A stretch of 64,000 nt of DNA from Thecamonas trahens ATCC 50062 (Eukaryota > Apusozoa > Apusomonadida > Apusomonadidae). Positions 11,275-21,127 of the stretch are shown piece by piece (position 1 is the first letter of the stretch; every line of letters begins with the position of its first letter). The translations under genes and the position numbers were made by a program. The notes under the pieces are model-generated. The model did no database searches. It was not told the DNA's origin and worked only from the letters and a program-made list of their open reading frames with translations. The stretch spans positions 367,496 through 431,495 of the forward strand of contig NW_013657677.1 in assembly GCF_000142905.1 (NCBI RefSeq), read 5' to 3'.

Positions 11275-14200
11275 CTAGAGCGCCGTCGCCTCGGTGAAGA
11301 GCGCAGGACGGATCATGGCAGCCTCGCACTCGTGGCAGTGGCACTCGTTCTGGACCCAGCGGTGGAGCCGGGTGTCGAGGATGAACAGCGGAGTCGGCCC
11401 GTCGTAGTCGTCACGGGTGCCGACCATGATGAACACCTTATCGTCAACTGTGTAGCCCGAGAGGACGGTGTGTCCGGTCGGCGGGGCATGGCCGGTGGTG
11501 GTGACCCGAGACCACTTGCGCGAGGCGAGGTCAAGGCGGTGCATGGTACGCGAGGTGGCCACCTCGGCGCCGCGAGGCGATGTCGTCATGCCGCCGTATA
11601 CATACATGTGCCGGCCGACGAGGACGGCGACATGGTTATAGCGCGGGCACGGCGGGCGGCCTGTGGCCGTCAGCTCGCAGTACCGGGTCTCGGCCTTGGG
11701 CGAGACGTACACGGTGTTGGTTGGCGCTTTGGACGGGAACTGGCGGGCGTCGAGGCCACCAAAGACAATGATAAACTCGTCCGAGGCGCAGATGGAGTGC
11801 CCGATGAGCGCGGGGAGCGCAGCCTGCTGCTCAACGTACGCGTCGACCGCGTGTGCAGTCCAAACCTTGTGTCGTGCGAGCGCCAAACCGTGCGGTGCGA
11901 GGCTCGAGTCGGCAGAGTCGAGTTCGACGTCGTTGTCGGATGCTGTCGGCGTTGTTGTTGACGAGTACGTGGCCGACTCGTCACCACCATTGGCACGAGT
12001 TGTCCGTCGCGAGCGGGTGTACGGACTTGCCGTCGACTGCAATTCCGACGGGAGCTCGAGGCCCGATGCAAGGAGCAGCGAGCGCGAGTGCGATGAGCAA
12101 TGCGACGAGAAGTCGTGCGAGTCCACAAATGCCTCTGAGGTGAGCGAATGCGGCGACGACGGACCGCCGACAAACCGGGACCGCCGGCGGCGGAACTTGT
12201 GCCGGCGGCGCCTCCGCGTGTGCGGGCCGAGGTGCTCAATATCGGTGCCGGGGAAGAGGCCTGCTGGCCGCGACGGGCGCGAGTTGGTGTGGCGCGGCGA
12301 GACGGTCTTGTCGACCTCGCCGCGCGTGGAGCGCGGCGGTGAGGCCGAGGCGTGGGCCGAGGCAGGGACCGGACTTGTGTCCTGGCGTGGCGCTCTGCTC
12401 GGCTCTGCGTAGAGTGACTTGAGCGAGATGTGAACGGCGAGGGCATCGCGCTGCAGCGCCGGCGGCGGATGCATGAGCGGCGAGATCGAGGATGCTTTGG
12501 GTTCGGCGGAGCCTTGGCGCGGTGGGGTCCGACGCCTTGCGCCCTGCGGGCGGCGGTAGCGGCCGTGCGGCGAGCCGGAAGCAGGCTTGGTGTTTCGCGC
12601 CGAGGCCAGCGTCGAGCCCTTGCGGAGGCCAGTGCGGAGGAAAATGTATGGGTCGTCGGCCTTGGACCGGGCCCCGTACGCAGCGTAAGTCTTGATACCA
12701 GTGCGGCGGGTGCGAGTCCGCGGCGACGCTGATGCCGGACGGCGCGAGTTTGGCGAGGCTGCAAGTGGCGACGCTATGGCATCCTTGGCGGCGGAGACCG
12801 GTCGGTGCTGCGGCGGGAGCGCCTTGCGCAGCGGCGTGAGCAGCGCGTCCGACTTGACGACGGTGAACTTCTTCTTGTTCCGAACCTCGGGCAGCGGCTC
12901 GGGCATGAGCGCATCAAAGTCAGAGGCTTTGAAAGTGGTGGCAAAACCAGCAGCACGGCCCTGAGCGGCGGCGCCCGGGTCTGCAGACTCGAGCGCAGCT
13001 GCAGCGGCGAATCGGGCTTCGACGCTCGGGGTTGGCTCGACGTAGGCGGGGCGCGGGTCGCGCGGCGGCGCGGTGACGACGTCCATGTCAATCGGGCGCG
13101 GCACGGATCCGAGCTCGCTGTCTGCAGGCAGGGCGTGGCGGCGGAGCGCAAACGGATGCATCGAGGTGGCGACCCAAGAAGTGTCGTCTCGGGCGCGGAA
13201 CTTGGGGCGTTGCCGCGAGTCGGAGAGGGCAACATGCTCGCGGGCGCGAATGATGGAGCGCGAGACCTTGACAACCAGCGGTTCCTTGCGGTGCGGCAGG
13301 GTGTGCTCGACCGAGACAATGGCAGCCGCAGGGTCGACGGAATCATCGCGGGTGTCGAGTGCGACGACAGCTGGTGGGAGAGCAAACAGTTGTCGCTCGA
13401 GCTCGATGATCTCGGCGTCAAGCGGGTCGAGCGGCGGCTCGACGGCAATCGGCAGCGGAGGCGCAACCGCTTTTGCTGTGTCGGGCTCGGACTCGGGCGC
13501 GAGTTGCGGCGGTGATGGTGGCAGCGACGACGAGTTGTATGAGTCATCCGAGTCTGAAGTAGACGCGGTAGCGGGAGCGGGATTGGAAGGCGAGGCGGAG
13601 GCGGAGGCCGTGGGTGTTGAGCTGCTTGAGCTGTACTGCCACGACTCGGGTTCGAGCTCGGGCTCAGGCTCGGGCTTGGGCTCGGGCTCGGGCTCGGGTG
13701 ACGACGATGGGCACGACTCTGAAAGATGAACCGGGCTTGCCTTGGCAGGGAGAAGAGGCGGCGGCGAGTCGACAACAGCGGCAACGACGGCCAAGGCAGC
13801 GACATCAGGCGTGGTGGGCTCGGGGCTGGCGACGGCGTTGGCGGGCTTGGGGCGAGTGGGGCTCACAGCCACAGCATCAGTGCTGGAGGGCAGCGAGACA
13901 AGGTCTGGCTCGGGTTCTGGCTCTGGTCCTGGTTCTGATTCTGGCTTCGGCTCTGGCTCTACATCACAGACATTGTTGTCGTCGTCCGCCTCGAGGTTGG
14001 CAGCGCGAATGCGTAACACAATGTCATCTGCAGCCAACGAGTAGCGCAGCGACGGTGGATGGCGAGCGAACGGGCCGGGTGGGCGCTTGAGCGTCGGGTG
14101 CTCGAGACCGAGGCTCTGACGGCGCTCGAGAATAGAGCCCGGCTCGGGCTCGTGCTCGTGCTCGTGCTCGTAGTCGTGCTCGTGGTCGTGCTCGGCCGCG

Positions 14201-15417
14201 GCGGCATCGATGGGGTCGTCGGCAAGTGAGTGGTCGGGATCAGTCGTGGCCCAAGAGTTGGTCTCACCGCCATCATCAGCGGGGATGAGCAGCACGGAAT
14301 CTCCGCCATCGGCATAGGAAGCGCCATCAAGAGCAGCACCCGAGTCAGTGCGGGCGCTGGGCTCATCTTCTGCCTTGGTGTCATACCCGGGCTCAATCGC
14401 CAGCTCGGCACAATCTGCGATTGTGGCGTTTGCACCAGCGTCGACCTCGGGCTCAACGGCTGGTTCGGGACTGGTCTCTGGCCCGGCATCAAGCTCGGCC
14501 TCGTCACCCAACTCTGAACCGTCATCGAGTTCTTTGCCGATCTTGACGTCGACCTCGGGCTCTACGGCCGGTTCGGGACTAGTCTCTGGCCCGGCATCAA
14601 GCTCGGCCTCGTCACCCAACTCTGAACCGTCATCGAGTTCTTTGCCGATCTTGACGTCGACCTCGGGCTCTACGGCCGGTTCGGGACTAGTCTCTGGCCC
14701 GGCATCAAGCTCGGCCTCGTCACCCAACTCTGAACCGTCATCGAGTTCTTTGCCGATCTTGACGTCGACCTCGGGCTCTACGGCCGGTTCGGGACTAGTC
14801 TCTGGCCCGGCATCAAGCTCGGCCTTGTCACCCAACTCTGAACCGTCATCGAGTTCTTTGCCGATCTTGACGTCGACCTCGGGCTCTACGGCCGGTTCGG
14901 GACTAGTCTCTGGCCCGGCATCAAGCTCGGCCTCGTCACCCAACTCTGAACCGTCATCGAGTTCTTTGCCGATCTTGACGTCGACCTCGGGCTCTACGGC
15001 CGATTCGGGACTGGTCTCTGGCCCGGCATCAAGCTCGGCCTCGTCGCCACCATCGACATCGTCTCCTACTCCTTCGTTACCCTCGACAATGTCCGCGACC
15101 TCTCTGCGCATCTCCAAATCGTCACTCTCGACATCAACTGCGGCCGAGTCGGATGCCGAGACGGAGGCCGAGTCGGACACGGCCTCGCTTGCGGAGCTGG
15201 TGCAACTGGCACTGTCACTGGCACTGCCGCTGGAACCACCTGCACTACTTGAATCGTCTTCTTTAGCTGCGCCGCCTTTCTCACTGACGTGCGACGCAGA
15301 CTCCGGCGGCGGCTTGTCCTTGGTGTCGTCGAGTCGCAGCGAGGCCGATAGCGAGTCTGAGTCCGAGTCCGACGAGGAGGCTGCCGCCGGCGCGGGCACA
15401 GGCAGGGGCTGAGACAT
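11275..15417 (-). CDS. Very acidic repeat-rich protein with C-terminal kelch repeats
   Basis: 1380 residues from MSQPLPVP (ATG 15417). The first third is Ser/Asp/Glu-rich and contains a near-perfect tandem repeat of a 36-residue unit (key words AELDAGPETSPEP, VDVKIGKELDDGSELG). It is present about 5.6 times, followed by EPEPEPKPE-type tracts. The middle is basic and Ser/Arg/Pro-rich, probably disordered. The C-terminal 200 residues carry kelch motifs: IIVFGGLDARQ, PRYNHVAVLVGRHMYVYGGMTT, HRLDLASRKWSRVTTTGHAPPTGHT and FILDTRLHRWVQNE. The visible part is three to four blades, fewer than a closed propeller normally needs, so the domain may be partial or dimeric. A protein-interaction scaffold is inferred. 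The stop lies 45 bp from the convergent CAP-Gly/ARH gene. Confidence 0.8.
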   Translation of the reverse strand: MSQPLPVPAPAAASSSDSDSDSLSASLRLDDTKDKPPPESASHVSEKGGAAKEDDSSSAGGSSGSASDSASCTSSASEAVSDSASVSASDSAAVDVESDDLEMRREVADIVEGNEGVGDDVDGGDEAELDAGPETSPESAVEPEVDVKIGKELDDGSELGDEAELDAGPETSPEPAVEPEVDVKIGKELDDGSELGDKAELDAGPETSPEPAVEPEVDVKIGKELDDGSELGDEAELDAGPETSPEPAVEPEVDVKIGKELDDGSELGDEAELDAGPETSPEPAVEPEVDVKIGKELDDGSELGDEAELDAGPETSPEPAVEPEVDAGANATIADCAELAIEPGYDTKAEDEPSARTDSGAALDGASYADGGDSVLLIPADDGGETNSWATTDPDHSLADDPIDAAAAEHDHEHDYEHEHEHEPEPGSILERRQSLGLEHPTLKRPPGPFARHPPSLRYSLAADDIVLRIRAANLEADDDNNVCDVEPEPKPESEPGPEPEPEPDLVSLPSSTDAVAVSPTRPKPANAVASPEPTTPDVAALAVVAAVVDSPPPLLPAKASPVHLSESCPSSSPEPEPEPKPEPEPELEPESWQYSSSSSTPTASASASPSNPAPATASTSDSDDSYNSSSLPPSPPQLAPESEPDTAKAVAPPLPIAVEPPLDPLDAEIIELERQLFALPPAVVALDTRDDSVDPAAAIVSVEHTLPHRKEPLVVKVSRSIIRAREHVALSDSRQRPKFRARDDTSWVATSMHPFALRRHALPADSELGSVPRPIDMDVVTAPPRDPRPAYVEPTPSVEARFAAAAALESADPGAAAQGRAAGFATTFKASDFDALMPEPLPEVRNKKKFTVVKSDALLTPLRKALPPQHRPVSAAKDAIASPLAASPNSRRPASASPRTRTRRTGIKTYAAYGARSKADDPYIFLRTGLRKGSTLASARNTKPASGSPHGRYRRPQGARRRTPPRQGSAEPKASSISPLMHPPPALQRDALAVHISLKSLYAEPSRAPRQDTSPVPASAHASASPPRSTRGEVDKTVSPRHTNSRPSRPAGLFPGTDIEHLGPHTRRRRRHKFRRRRSRFVGGPSSPHSLTSEAFVDSHDFSSHCSSHSRSLLLASGLELPSELQSTASPYTRSRRTTRANGGDESATYSSTTTPTASDNDVELDSADSSLAPHGLALARHKVWTAHAVDAYVEQQAALPALIGHSICASDEFIIVFGGLDARQFPSKAPTNTVYVSPKAETRYCELTATGRPPCPRYNHVAVLVGRHMYVYGGMTTSPRGAEVATSRTMHRLDLASRKWSRVTTTGHAPPTGHTVLSGYTVDDKVFIMVGTRDDYDGPTPLFILDTRLHRWVQNECHCHECEAAMIRPALFTEATAL
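14437..15046. repeat. 108-bp in-frame tandem repeat (about 5.6 copies) within the kelch gene
   Basis: The unit repeats at exactly 108-bp spacing (for example 14481 and 14589), with only a few base differences among copies (one GAG to AAG change, Pro/Ser swaps). It encodes 36 acidic residues on the minus strand. The near-identity of copies indicates recent expansion or homogenisation. Confidence 0.9.
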
Positions 15418-15601
15418 GGCGCCCAAGGTGCCCTGTACTCTACCTATAGGTGAGCACCTGGCGTGTGTACGCGTCTGCTTCTGCGTCGCCTGGTGTGCGT
15501 CTGCTCGAGCGCAATGCGTCGACAAGTGGGCCTCCGTCTCGCCCTCCTGCCAACCGCCTCCGTCTCTCACCGCAGGATTGCCCCACAGGACTCGGGAGAC
15601 T

Positions 15602-16894
15602 TTAATCAAGCAAACTGGGCAGGCGGAGCGAGGCCCGAATGAGCGCAAGGTACATCTTGGCGGCAATAGGGATGATGCCGTCGTTAAAGTCATAGCCGTC
15701 GTTGTGGCACATGACAGGATCGCCGTTGTCTGGCGCACCGCCGAGGAAGAAGAAGCAGCCCGGGCGGGCCTCCAGAAAGTAGGAAAAGTCCTCAGCAGCG
15801 AGCATCGGCAGGCCGTCGGACGAGACCGCGTCGGCACCGAGGAGTGACTGGCCGAGCGAGCGCACAATCTGCGTCTGCTCCGCGTGGTTGACCACGGCGG
15901 GGTAGAGCGATCGAATCTCGAGCTCCGCCCTGGCTCCGTACGCCGCCGCCGTGTTGTGGACAACTTCGTGGATGCGCTTGGTGAGGAGCGCAAAGACCTC
16001 GGGATCGAGGTCGCGAATCGTCGCCTTGATATCGCAGTGGGGCGGAAGGACGTTGTACGCTGTGCCGGCGTGGATGGAGCAGACCGAGATGACTGCTGTG
16101 TCCGAGTACTTGACGTTGCGCGAGACGATCGAGTGCAGGCCGTCGACAATCTTGCAAGCCACATGAATGGCGTCGACAGCAGCGTGCGGCTGCGAGCCGT
16201 GCCCACCCGAACCAAAGATGCGGCAGTCGAGCTCCGAGACGTGGCCCATGGTCGGGCCCTCGATGACCTGCATGGTGCCGACCGGTCCCGAAGGCCAGTT
16301 GTGGAAGCCGTACACCTCGTCCACGCCCTCCATGCATCCAAACTCCACCATCGGCAGCGCCCCGCCCGGCCGCTCCTCCGCCGCCTGCAGCAAGAGCCGG
16401 ACCGTGTAGTTGGATGGGATCCGTGCCCGGAGCCCGTTGCTCTCGTCGAGCAGAACAAGCGCCGCCGCCATGAGGCTTGCCATGTGGCCGTCGTGCCCGC
16501 ACGCGTGCATCACTCCGTCGTGCGTCGACCGGTACGGCAGCTCCTCCGCACTCGCCGCCTCCTCCATCGGCAGGCCGTCCAGATCCGTCCGCAGCGCCAC
16601 GCACCGCGGGCCGTCGGCCGCCGCCGGCCCGGTCCCCACAATGTCCACCACCTTGCACGTCTGCGCCATGTCGGTGATGGCTTCGGCTGGCACACCAGCC
16701 TCCGTCAGCACTTCAACCAGTTTGGCGCCCGTCACATGCTCTGCAAAGCCCAGCTCGGGATGGGCATGCAGAAAGTGCCGCAGCTCCACAGCCTTGGCCG
16801 CCACTCCCGAGCCCACCACCAACTCCTCCAGGCGGGCCTTGTGGTCCTCGCTCAGCTCAAAGAGCCCACCTGTTGCGTCCGTAGTGCTTGCCAT
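15602..16894 (-). CDS. M20-family amidohydrolase (IAA-amino-acid hydrolase/aminoacylase type)
   Basis: A zinc (or manganese) dependent hydrolase of N-acyl or N-indoleacyl amino acids. The 430-residue protein (start MASTTDATGG, ATG 16894) shows LRHFLHAHPELGF, then LRTDLDGLPMEE, HACGHDGHMASLMAAA (metal ligands Cys and His) and LLQAAEERPGGA (catalytic Glu and ligand Glu). It then shows GFHNWPSGPVG (ligand His), the dimerisation-domain start GSGGHGSQPH, and the final ligand region around CHNDGYDFND. The length and motif order match the M20D group. No signal peptide or ER-retention motif is evident, so a cytosolic location is likely. The frame is open upstream, but MVTGTT.. at 17020 lacks family similarity. 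It lies 184 bp upstream of the kelch gene on the same strand and is divergent from MOB1. Confidence 0.93.
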   Translation of the reverse strand: MASTTDATGGLFELSEDHKARLEELVVGSGVAAKAVELRHFLHAHPELGFAEHVTGAKLVEVLTEAGVPAEAITDMAQTCKVVDIVGTGPAAADGPRCVALRTDLDGLPMEEAASAEELPYRSTHDGVMHACGHDGHMASLMAAALVLLDESNGLRARIPSNYTVRLLLQAAEERPGGALPMVEFGCMEGVDEVYGFHNWPSGPVGTMQVIEGPTMGHVSELDCRIFGSGGHGSQPHAAVDAIHVACKIVDGLHSIVSRNVKYSDTAVISVCSIHAGTAYNVLPPHCDIKATIRDLDPEVFALLTKRIHEVVHNTAAAYGARAELEIRSLYPAVVNHAEQTQIVRSLGQSLLGADAVSSDGLPMLAAEDFSYFLEARPGCFFFLGGAPDNGDPVMCHNDGYDFNDGIIPIAAKMYLALIRASLRLPSLLD

Positions 16895-17268
16895 GATCAA
16901 AATCGAAGTAAAGCGCAAGCAGAGTGAGCTGTGTAAGCAGCCGCCACACCTTATCCTCGTCGCGGCCGCTGCCCCCGTTCGGCACATGTGGTAGTCCGAT
17001 GCAGTCGTGCCCGTCACCACCAGTCATCATCACCAGACTTCGTTCTCTCGCAAATGCACGCTCATTTTCGCCCGAAACCACCGCCTCAGAATTTGGGGCA
17101 TCAAGGTTAACGATTGAGGTTGTTGTTGGTTGGTTGTTGGTGGTGGGGCGGGGGGAGGGGGGGGAGGGGGGGGCGCACTCGATTCGGCCGGGAAGGAGTC
17201 GACCGGGAGAAGGGGTCGGGGGTGAGGGAAGGCTTGGGAACAAGCCACACTTTGCTCAGCACTTTCTC
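16895..17268. other. Divergent amidohydrolase/MOB1 intergenic region
   Basis: No gene is seen. It is a likely shared promoter region, with a G-rich block (about 17147-17172) and no convincing TATA element. Confidence 0.5.
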
Positions 17269-17334
17269 ATGTTCCGGTTCAAGTACGTGTGAGGAGCTAG
17301 AGCAGTTGTGGGTGCGCGCATGCACGTGTGTGTA

Positions 17335-17371
<37 letters not shown>

Positions 17372-18523
17372 GTGTGTGTGTGAGGGGGGAGTATGGTGGT
17401 TTGCGGGTGCCGTGGTGGGCCTGCTTGGAATGTGCCTCCCCCGTGGCGGGCGGACGGAACGCAAAAAAGGCGACCGACCAGCAACGGGCGGGCTTGGCAT
17501 GGGGGGGGGGGGGGTTGTTTGGGCTGGTGTGGGGACAGGCAATGGCGGTGAAGGGGAGGGTACCGGGCATGGGGAAAGGGGGGCTGCTGCGTGGGGGTTG
17601 TGGTGCAAGTCGAGCGGCGGTGGCGGCATGAGTGGAGGACTCACGGCGAGCGTGTATGCGGCGACGGCAGGCGCGACAAGAACAAGACCTTCCGTCCCAA
17701 GAAGGGCTTTGGTGCCGGTACCAAGCTCAACGACCTCCACAAGTATGCCAAGGCCACGCTGGGCTCGGGTAACCTCCGCGAGGCTGTGGTCCTTCCAGAG
17801 GGCGAGGACGTCAACGAGTGGCTGGCCGTCAACAGTACGTCATATCCTCCTGCCCTTGCGCCCTTCCTCCCTCCTTTTCCCCCACCACTAACTCATACCC
17901 CCCGAAACAGCCGTCGACTTCTTCAACCAGGTCAACCTGCTCTTCTCGTCGGTCATGGAGTTTTGCACTGACGAGTCGTGCCCGGTCATGAACGCCGGCC
18001 CCAAGTACGAGTACATGTGGGCCGACGGCAAGACGGTGAAGAAGCCCATCAAGGTCTCGGCCCCGCTCTACGTCGACTACCTGCTCTCGTGGGTCCAGGA
18101 CGTTCTTGACGACGACTCGATCTTCCCGTCGCGCGTCGACGTCCCGTTCCCCAAGAACTTTACCAACGTCGTCAAGACCATCTTCAAGCGCCTCTTCCGC
18201 GTCTACGCACACATCTACTACAACCACTTTGATCGCATCGTGGCGCTCGGCGAGGAGGCCCACATCAACAGTACGTCGTCACTGCCTTGGTGGCTTTGCT
18301 CGCTCCCCTTGCTCATCCCCCCTCACTCACCTGTCTGCTCCCCTGCTCCCCTCGCTCTCCAGCCTGCTTCAAGCACTTTTACTACTTTATCGACGAGTTC
18401 TCGCTCGTCTCGTCGCGCGAGCTCGCGCCGCTCCAAGAACTCATCGACTCGCTCGTTTCGCGCGACGAGGCCAAGCTTGGCGATGACGATGATGCCACTG
18501 CGTCGACCACGACTACCTCGTAG
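17269..18523 (+). CDS. MOB1: MOB kinase activator (MOB1), four exons
   Basis: A scaffold/co-activator of NDR/LATS (Hippo, mitotic exit) kinases. Exons 17269-17282, 17671-17834, 17911-18270 and 18363-18523 join to 699 nt (232 residues). The first exon is only 14 nt (ATGTTCCGGTTCAA) and splices to give MFRFKRDKNKTFRPKK, matching the family KTFRPKK start; no in-frame ATG exists in exon 2. Diagnostic blocks are [32 protein letters not shown] (zinc Cys), YEYMWADG, PKNFTNVVKTIFKRLFRVYAHIYY (zinc His) and INTCFKHFYYFIDEF followed by SRELAPLQELIDSL. All three introns start GTACGT and end CAG; intron 1 (388 nt) carries a (GT)n tract and a G13 run. The match to MOB1A/B is full length. Confidence 0.95.
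17331..17517. repeat. (GT)n microsatellite and poly-G within MOB1 intron 1
   Basis: A (GT)n tract at about 17329-17382 with a few interruptions, and a G-run at about 17501-17514. Both lie inside the 388-nt first intron of MOB1. Confidence 0.8.
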
Positions 18524-18817
18524 GCTTGCCTCGTCAAGAGGAACTGAGCTCCCCACCTTGCACATTCGCCGAGCCTGCGCCTCGCGCTTGTTGCCGTCGC
18601 CCACCGTCATCCGCCTAACGACCTCCTGCGCCGCCCTTTCTCGACCTCTCCGTATCCCACCCGCTCCTTCCTCCCTCTCTCCCCTCTCCACCCCTTGCCA
18701 TAGCCACCCCGCCCCCTTACATGGTCCCTCCTTGCCCACCATTCGCCATGTCGCCTGCTCCTCCCACCATCAAAGCCGCGCGAATCTGGTCCCCATACCC
18801 TCGTCGATTCCGGCAAT

Positions 18818-19459
18818 ATGGCTGACACACGGACGCCTAACTCGGTGGTCACAGACGAACGCACACACAGACTTTCTCTCTCTCTCTCTCCGTACCACCA
18901 CTTCTCGCCCCCTTGTAACCGGTCCTTCGGTATGCTCCCACCACTGTCACAACCGGCCTGGGAGCCCATAGGGTCCGCCGTAGGCGGTGCCGACGCCACC
19001 GGGACTGGTGGTCCGGCTAACCAGCGCAGCCCCGCCAACTCGTCCGACCTCTCGTACTCACAGCAACCGCTGTCATCCGAGAGCCACTCCGAGCTTGAGA
19101 CAGAGAGTGGCTCGTCCTCACCGACTCATGCCAGTGAGTCGCCACTTGCCTCGTCGTCGTCACCCGAGTGGACAGGAGGCAGCGAGGCCTGGGGCTCCGG
19201 CGGGCGGCGGACGGTTGTGCCGCAGTTGGCAGCCATTGCGCCAGCTGGAGCGGTGGCGAGGCCGCCGCGGCGCATGTCGATGTGGGCACTCAACCCGCCC
19301 GATGGCTATGACCCGGACATGCCACGTACTCACTCGGCGATCATCCGCGAGCGCAACCAGCGGCTGCCCAAGCCAACGGCCCTGTTTTATGCCGTGCTGA
19401 CGCTGACGGGGTGCGCGTGTCTCGCCCTTGTCGTCGTCGGCCTCGTTGTTGCGGCGTAA
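18818..19459 (+). CDS. Ser-rich tail-anchored membrane protein
   Basis: 213 residues if the ATG at 18818 is used; the in-frame ATG at 18932 (MLPPLSQ) gives 175 and avoids translating a (CT)n tract, so either start is possible. The body is Ser/Pro/Gly-rich and probably disordered. The end carries RTHSAIIRERNQRLPKPT, one strong hydrophobic segment (ALFYAVLTLTGCACLALVVV plus GLVVAA), and the stop. This is the layout of a tail-anchored protein with its N terminus in the cytosol. I considered TMEM230, but the second membrane segment is absent and no GTACG donor follows. The stop is 16 bp from that of the convergent aminopeptidase gene. The coding assignment is likely; the family is unknown. Confidence 0.65.
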   Translation: MADTRTPNSVVTDERTHRLSLSLSPYHHFSPPCNRSFGMLPPLSQPAWEPIGSAVGGADATGTGGPANQRSPANSSDLSYSQQPLSSESHSELETESGSSSPTHASESPLASSSSPEWTGGSEAWGSGGRRTVVPQLAAIAPAGAVARPPRRMSMWALNPPDGYDPDMPRTHSAIIRERNQRLPKPTALFYAVLTLTGCACLALVVVGLVVAA

Positions 19460-19475
19460 GCGCGCTAGCATGCAA

Positions 19476-20837
19476 CTATGCGCTGTCGTCAGCCGGAACC
19501 ACGGCGGGCCCAGCGAGCGACGTGGCGTTGTCGAGGCGCGGATGCGCGCGCTCAAAGTACGCCGGGGTAATGCCGCGGGCCGCGCACGATTCGACGGTGG
19601 CCTTGATGAGGTGGATGGCAGCGACAACATCACCAGTGTGTCCAGACTCGGAAACGGTGTGCATGGAGCGAATGGGGAAGCCAATCGAGGTGACGGCGGC
19701 GTCGACGCCGCCGAGCACGCCGGCCATGGCATCTGTTCCGGTGTCGACACCACACATATCGCGCTGGACTGGGATGCTCCCCTGGGCGTAGTCCGCCGCC
19801 GCGGCCATGATGAGCGAGTTGAGCGACTCAGAGGTGACCGAACCACTTGCCAACGTCGCGCCCTTGCCCATAGTCAGCGGCGGGTACCGCTTGTCGGCCA
19901 CACCCGGCGCGCCGTTAAAGTCGTGGTTGACGTCTGTGGCGAGAATGACGTCGGGCTGCTCGCGCGCTGCGAGCACCCGCGAGCCGAACCGACCGATCTC
20001 CTCGTAGGCGGCAAAGGTAAAGAGGAGGCGGACCGAGTCGAGGGCGTCCGGCTGGGCAGCGAGCAGCTTGGCCAGCTGCGCCGTGACAAAGCAGCCGAGG
20101 CCGTTGTCGAGGTACGCGCCGCTGAAGGTGTTGGGCCACACTCCGCGCTCAATCGGGCGGTCGAGCAGGAGCGGGTCGCCGACGCGGATGCCCATGTCTT
20201 CCACCTGCTCCTTGCCCTTGGGCCCGTGGACGCCGAGCTCGAGGTAGAGCGAGTCGCCGGACACACCCTTCTCGCCGCTCCGCACCGCCGCCGATGCAAA
20301 GTGGATGGCACCGAGCGCCTCGATCGTCCCGCCCGAGACCGCGCGGTACGCGCCCGGCGACGCTGCGTCTTCGGAGAAGAGCGTCACCTTGTTGCCGAGC
20401 AGGGTGGCGGGGAGGAACGAGTCCGAGTTGATGTAGATCTTGCCGTCGGGCGCAATCGACCGGACCTGCATCCGGATCTTGTCTGCATGGCCCACCACCA
20501 TCACGGTCAGCTTGTCGTCGGGGTTACCCGGGTCGGTGTCGACCACCAGCGATGCCGATCCCTTGTACCGCTTAAAGGCCCAGCCAGCCGGCGCCACAGC
20601 CTCCAGTGCCGGCGCAAGCACACCCTCGGTCATCGCCGCCTCCAGCCCGACCGGCGACGGCGCCGACAGGATCTCCCGCATAAAGGCAAAGTCCTCATCG
20701 CTCATAGTCTCCTCCCAGGGTGCGACCTTGTCCGTCGCGCCCGTCGCCAGCCCGCGCCAGCCCGCGCCAAGGCCGGCCCCCGCGACCGTCGCCGTCCGCG
20801 TCGCCGCCCGCACCGCCTGCATGCTCCGTCCAAACAT
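19476..20837 (-). CDS. M42-family metallo-aminopeptidase (glutamyl aminopeptidase/deblocking type)
   Basis: A co-catalytic two-metal aminopeptidase that forms tetrahedral dodecamers in known members. The 453-residue protein (ATG 20837) starts with an Arg/Ala-rich stretch (MFGRSMQAVRAATRTATVAG), compatible with a mitochondrial presequence. Landmarks are LSAPSPVGLE, VGHADKIRMQV (ligand His), YLDNGLGCFV (bridging Asp), FTFAAYEEIGRFGSR (catalytic Glu and ligand Glu), ATDVNHDFNG (ligand Asp), GVDTGTDAMA and SMHTVSESGHTGD (ligand His). All metal and catalytic positions appear present. M42 enzymes are common in prokaryotes and patchy in eukaryotes, so an old transfer is possible; base composition is like the neighbours. 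It is divergent from the PRCC-like gene. Confidence 0.9.
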   Translation of the reverse strand: MFGRSMQAVRAATRTATVAGAGLGAGWRGLATGATDKVAPWEETMSDEDFAFMREILSAPSPVGLEAAMTEGVLAPALEAVAPAGWAFKRYKGSASLVVDTDPGNPDDKLTVMVVGHADKIRMQVRSIAPDGKIYINSDSFLPATLLGNKVTLFSEDAASPGAYRAVSGGTIEALGAIHFASAAVRSGEKGVSGDSLYLELGVHGPKGKEQVEDMGIRVGDPLLLDRPIERGVWPNTFSGAYLDNGLGCFVTAQLAKLLAAQPDALDSVRLLFTFAAYEEIGRFGSRVLAAREQPDVILATDVNHDFNGAPGVADKRYPPLTMGKGATLASGSVTSESLNSLIMAAAADYAQGSIPVQRDMCGVDTGTDAMAGVLGGVDAAVTSIGFPIRSMHTVSESGHTGDVVAAIHLIKATVESCAARGITPAYFERAHPRLDNATSLAGPAVVPADDSA

Positions 20838-21127
20838 GCTACTCAAGTGTTCGAGGGATAAAGAGAGAGAGAGAGAGAGAAGTATGTGCCGGTGGGTGGT
20901 GGTGGTGGTGGTGGTGGTGGCGGTGGTAGCGTCGGTTGGGAGCCATGGCTCGGCTTCGGCGTTTGTAGCTGGCACTTGCCGCCGTCCTCTTCCACTTGAT
21001 CCGGCCGCCACTCGCTGTCGCCCGTGTCGCGTTGCGGTGGAGAGCAGCGGCGACGACGACGACCACCTGCTCACCACCCGTTGCCGCCGCCGTCACCACC
21101 ACCAGACTACACCCTGCCGCCCACAAC

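Noticed and set aside
14348-15412. Long + strand open frame opposite the kelch gene repeats
   Set aside because: It is the complement of the acidic repeat array, giving Ser/Gly/Pro-only sequence with no domain.
15884-16927. 347-codon + strand open frame opposite the amidohydrolase
   Set aside because: The minus strand has all M20 metal motifs; this frame is a base-composition shadow.
19428-20861. 477-codon + strand open frame opposite the M42 aminopeptidase
   Set aside because: Arg/Gly/Val-rich with no motif, while the opposite strand shows all metal ligands.
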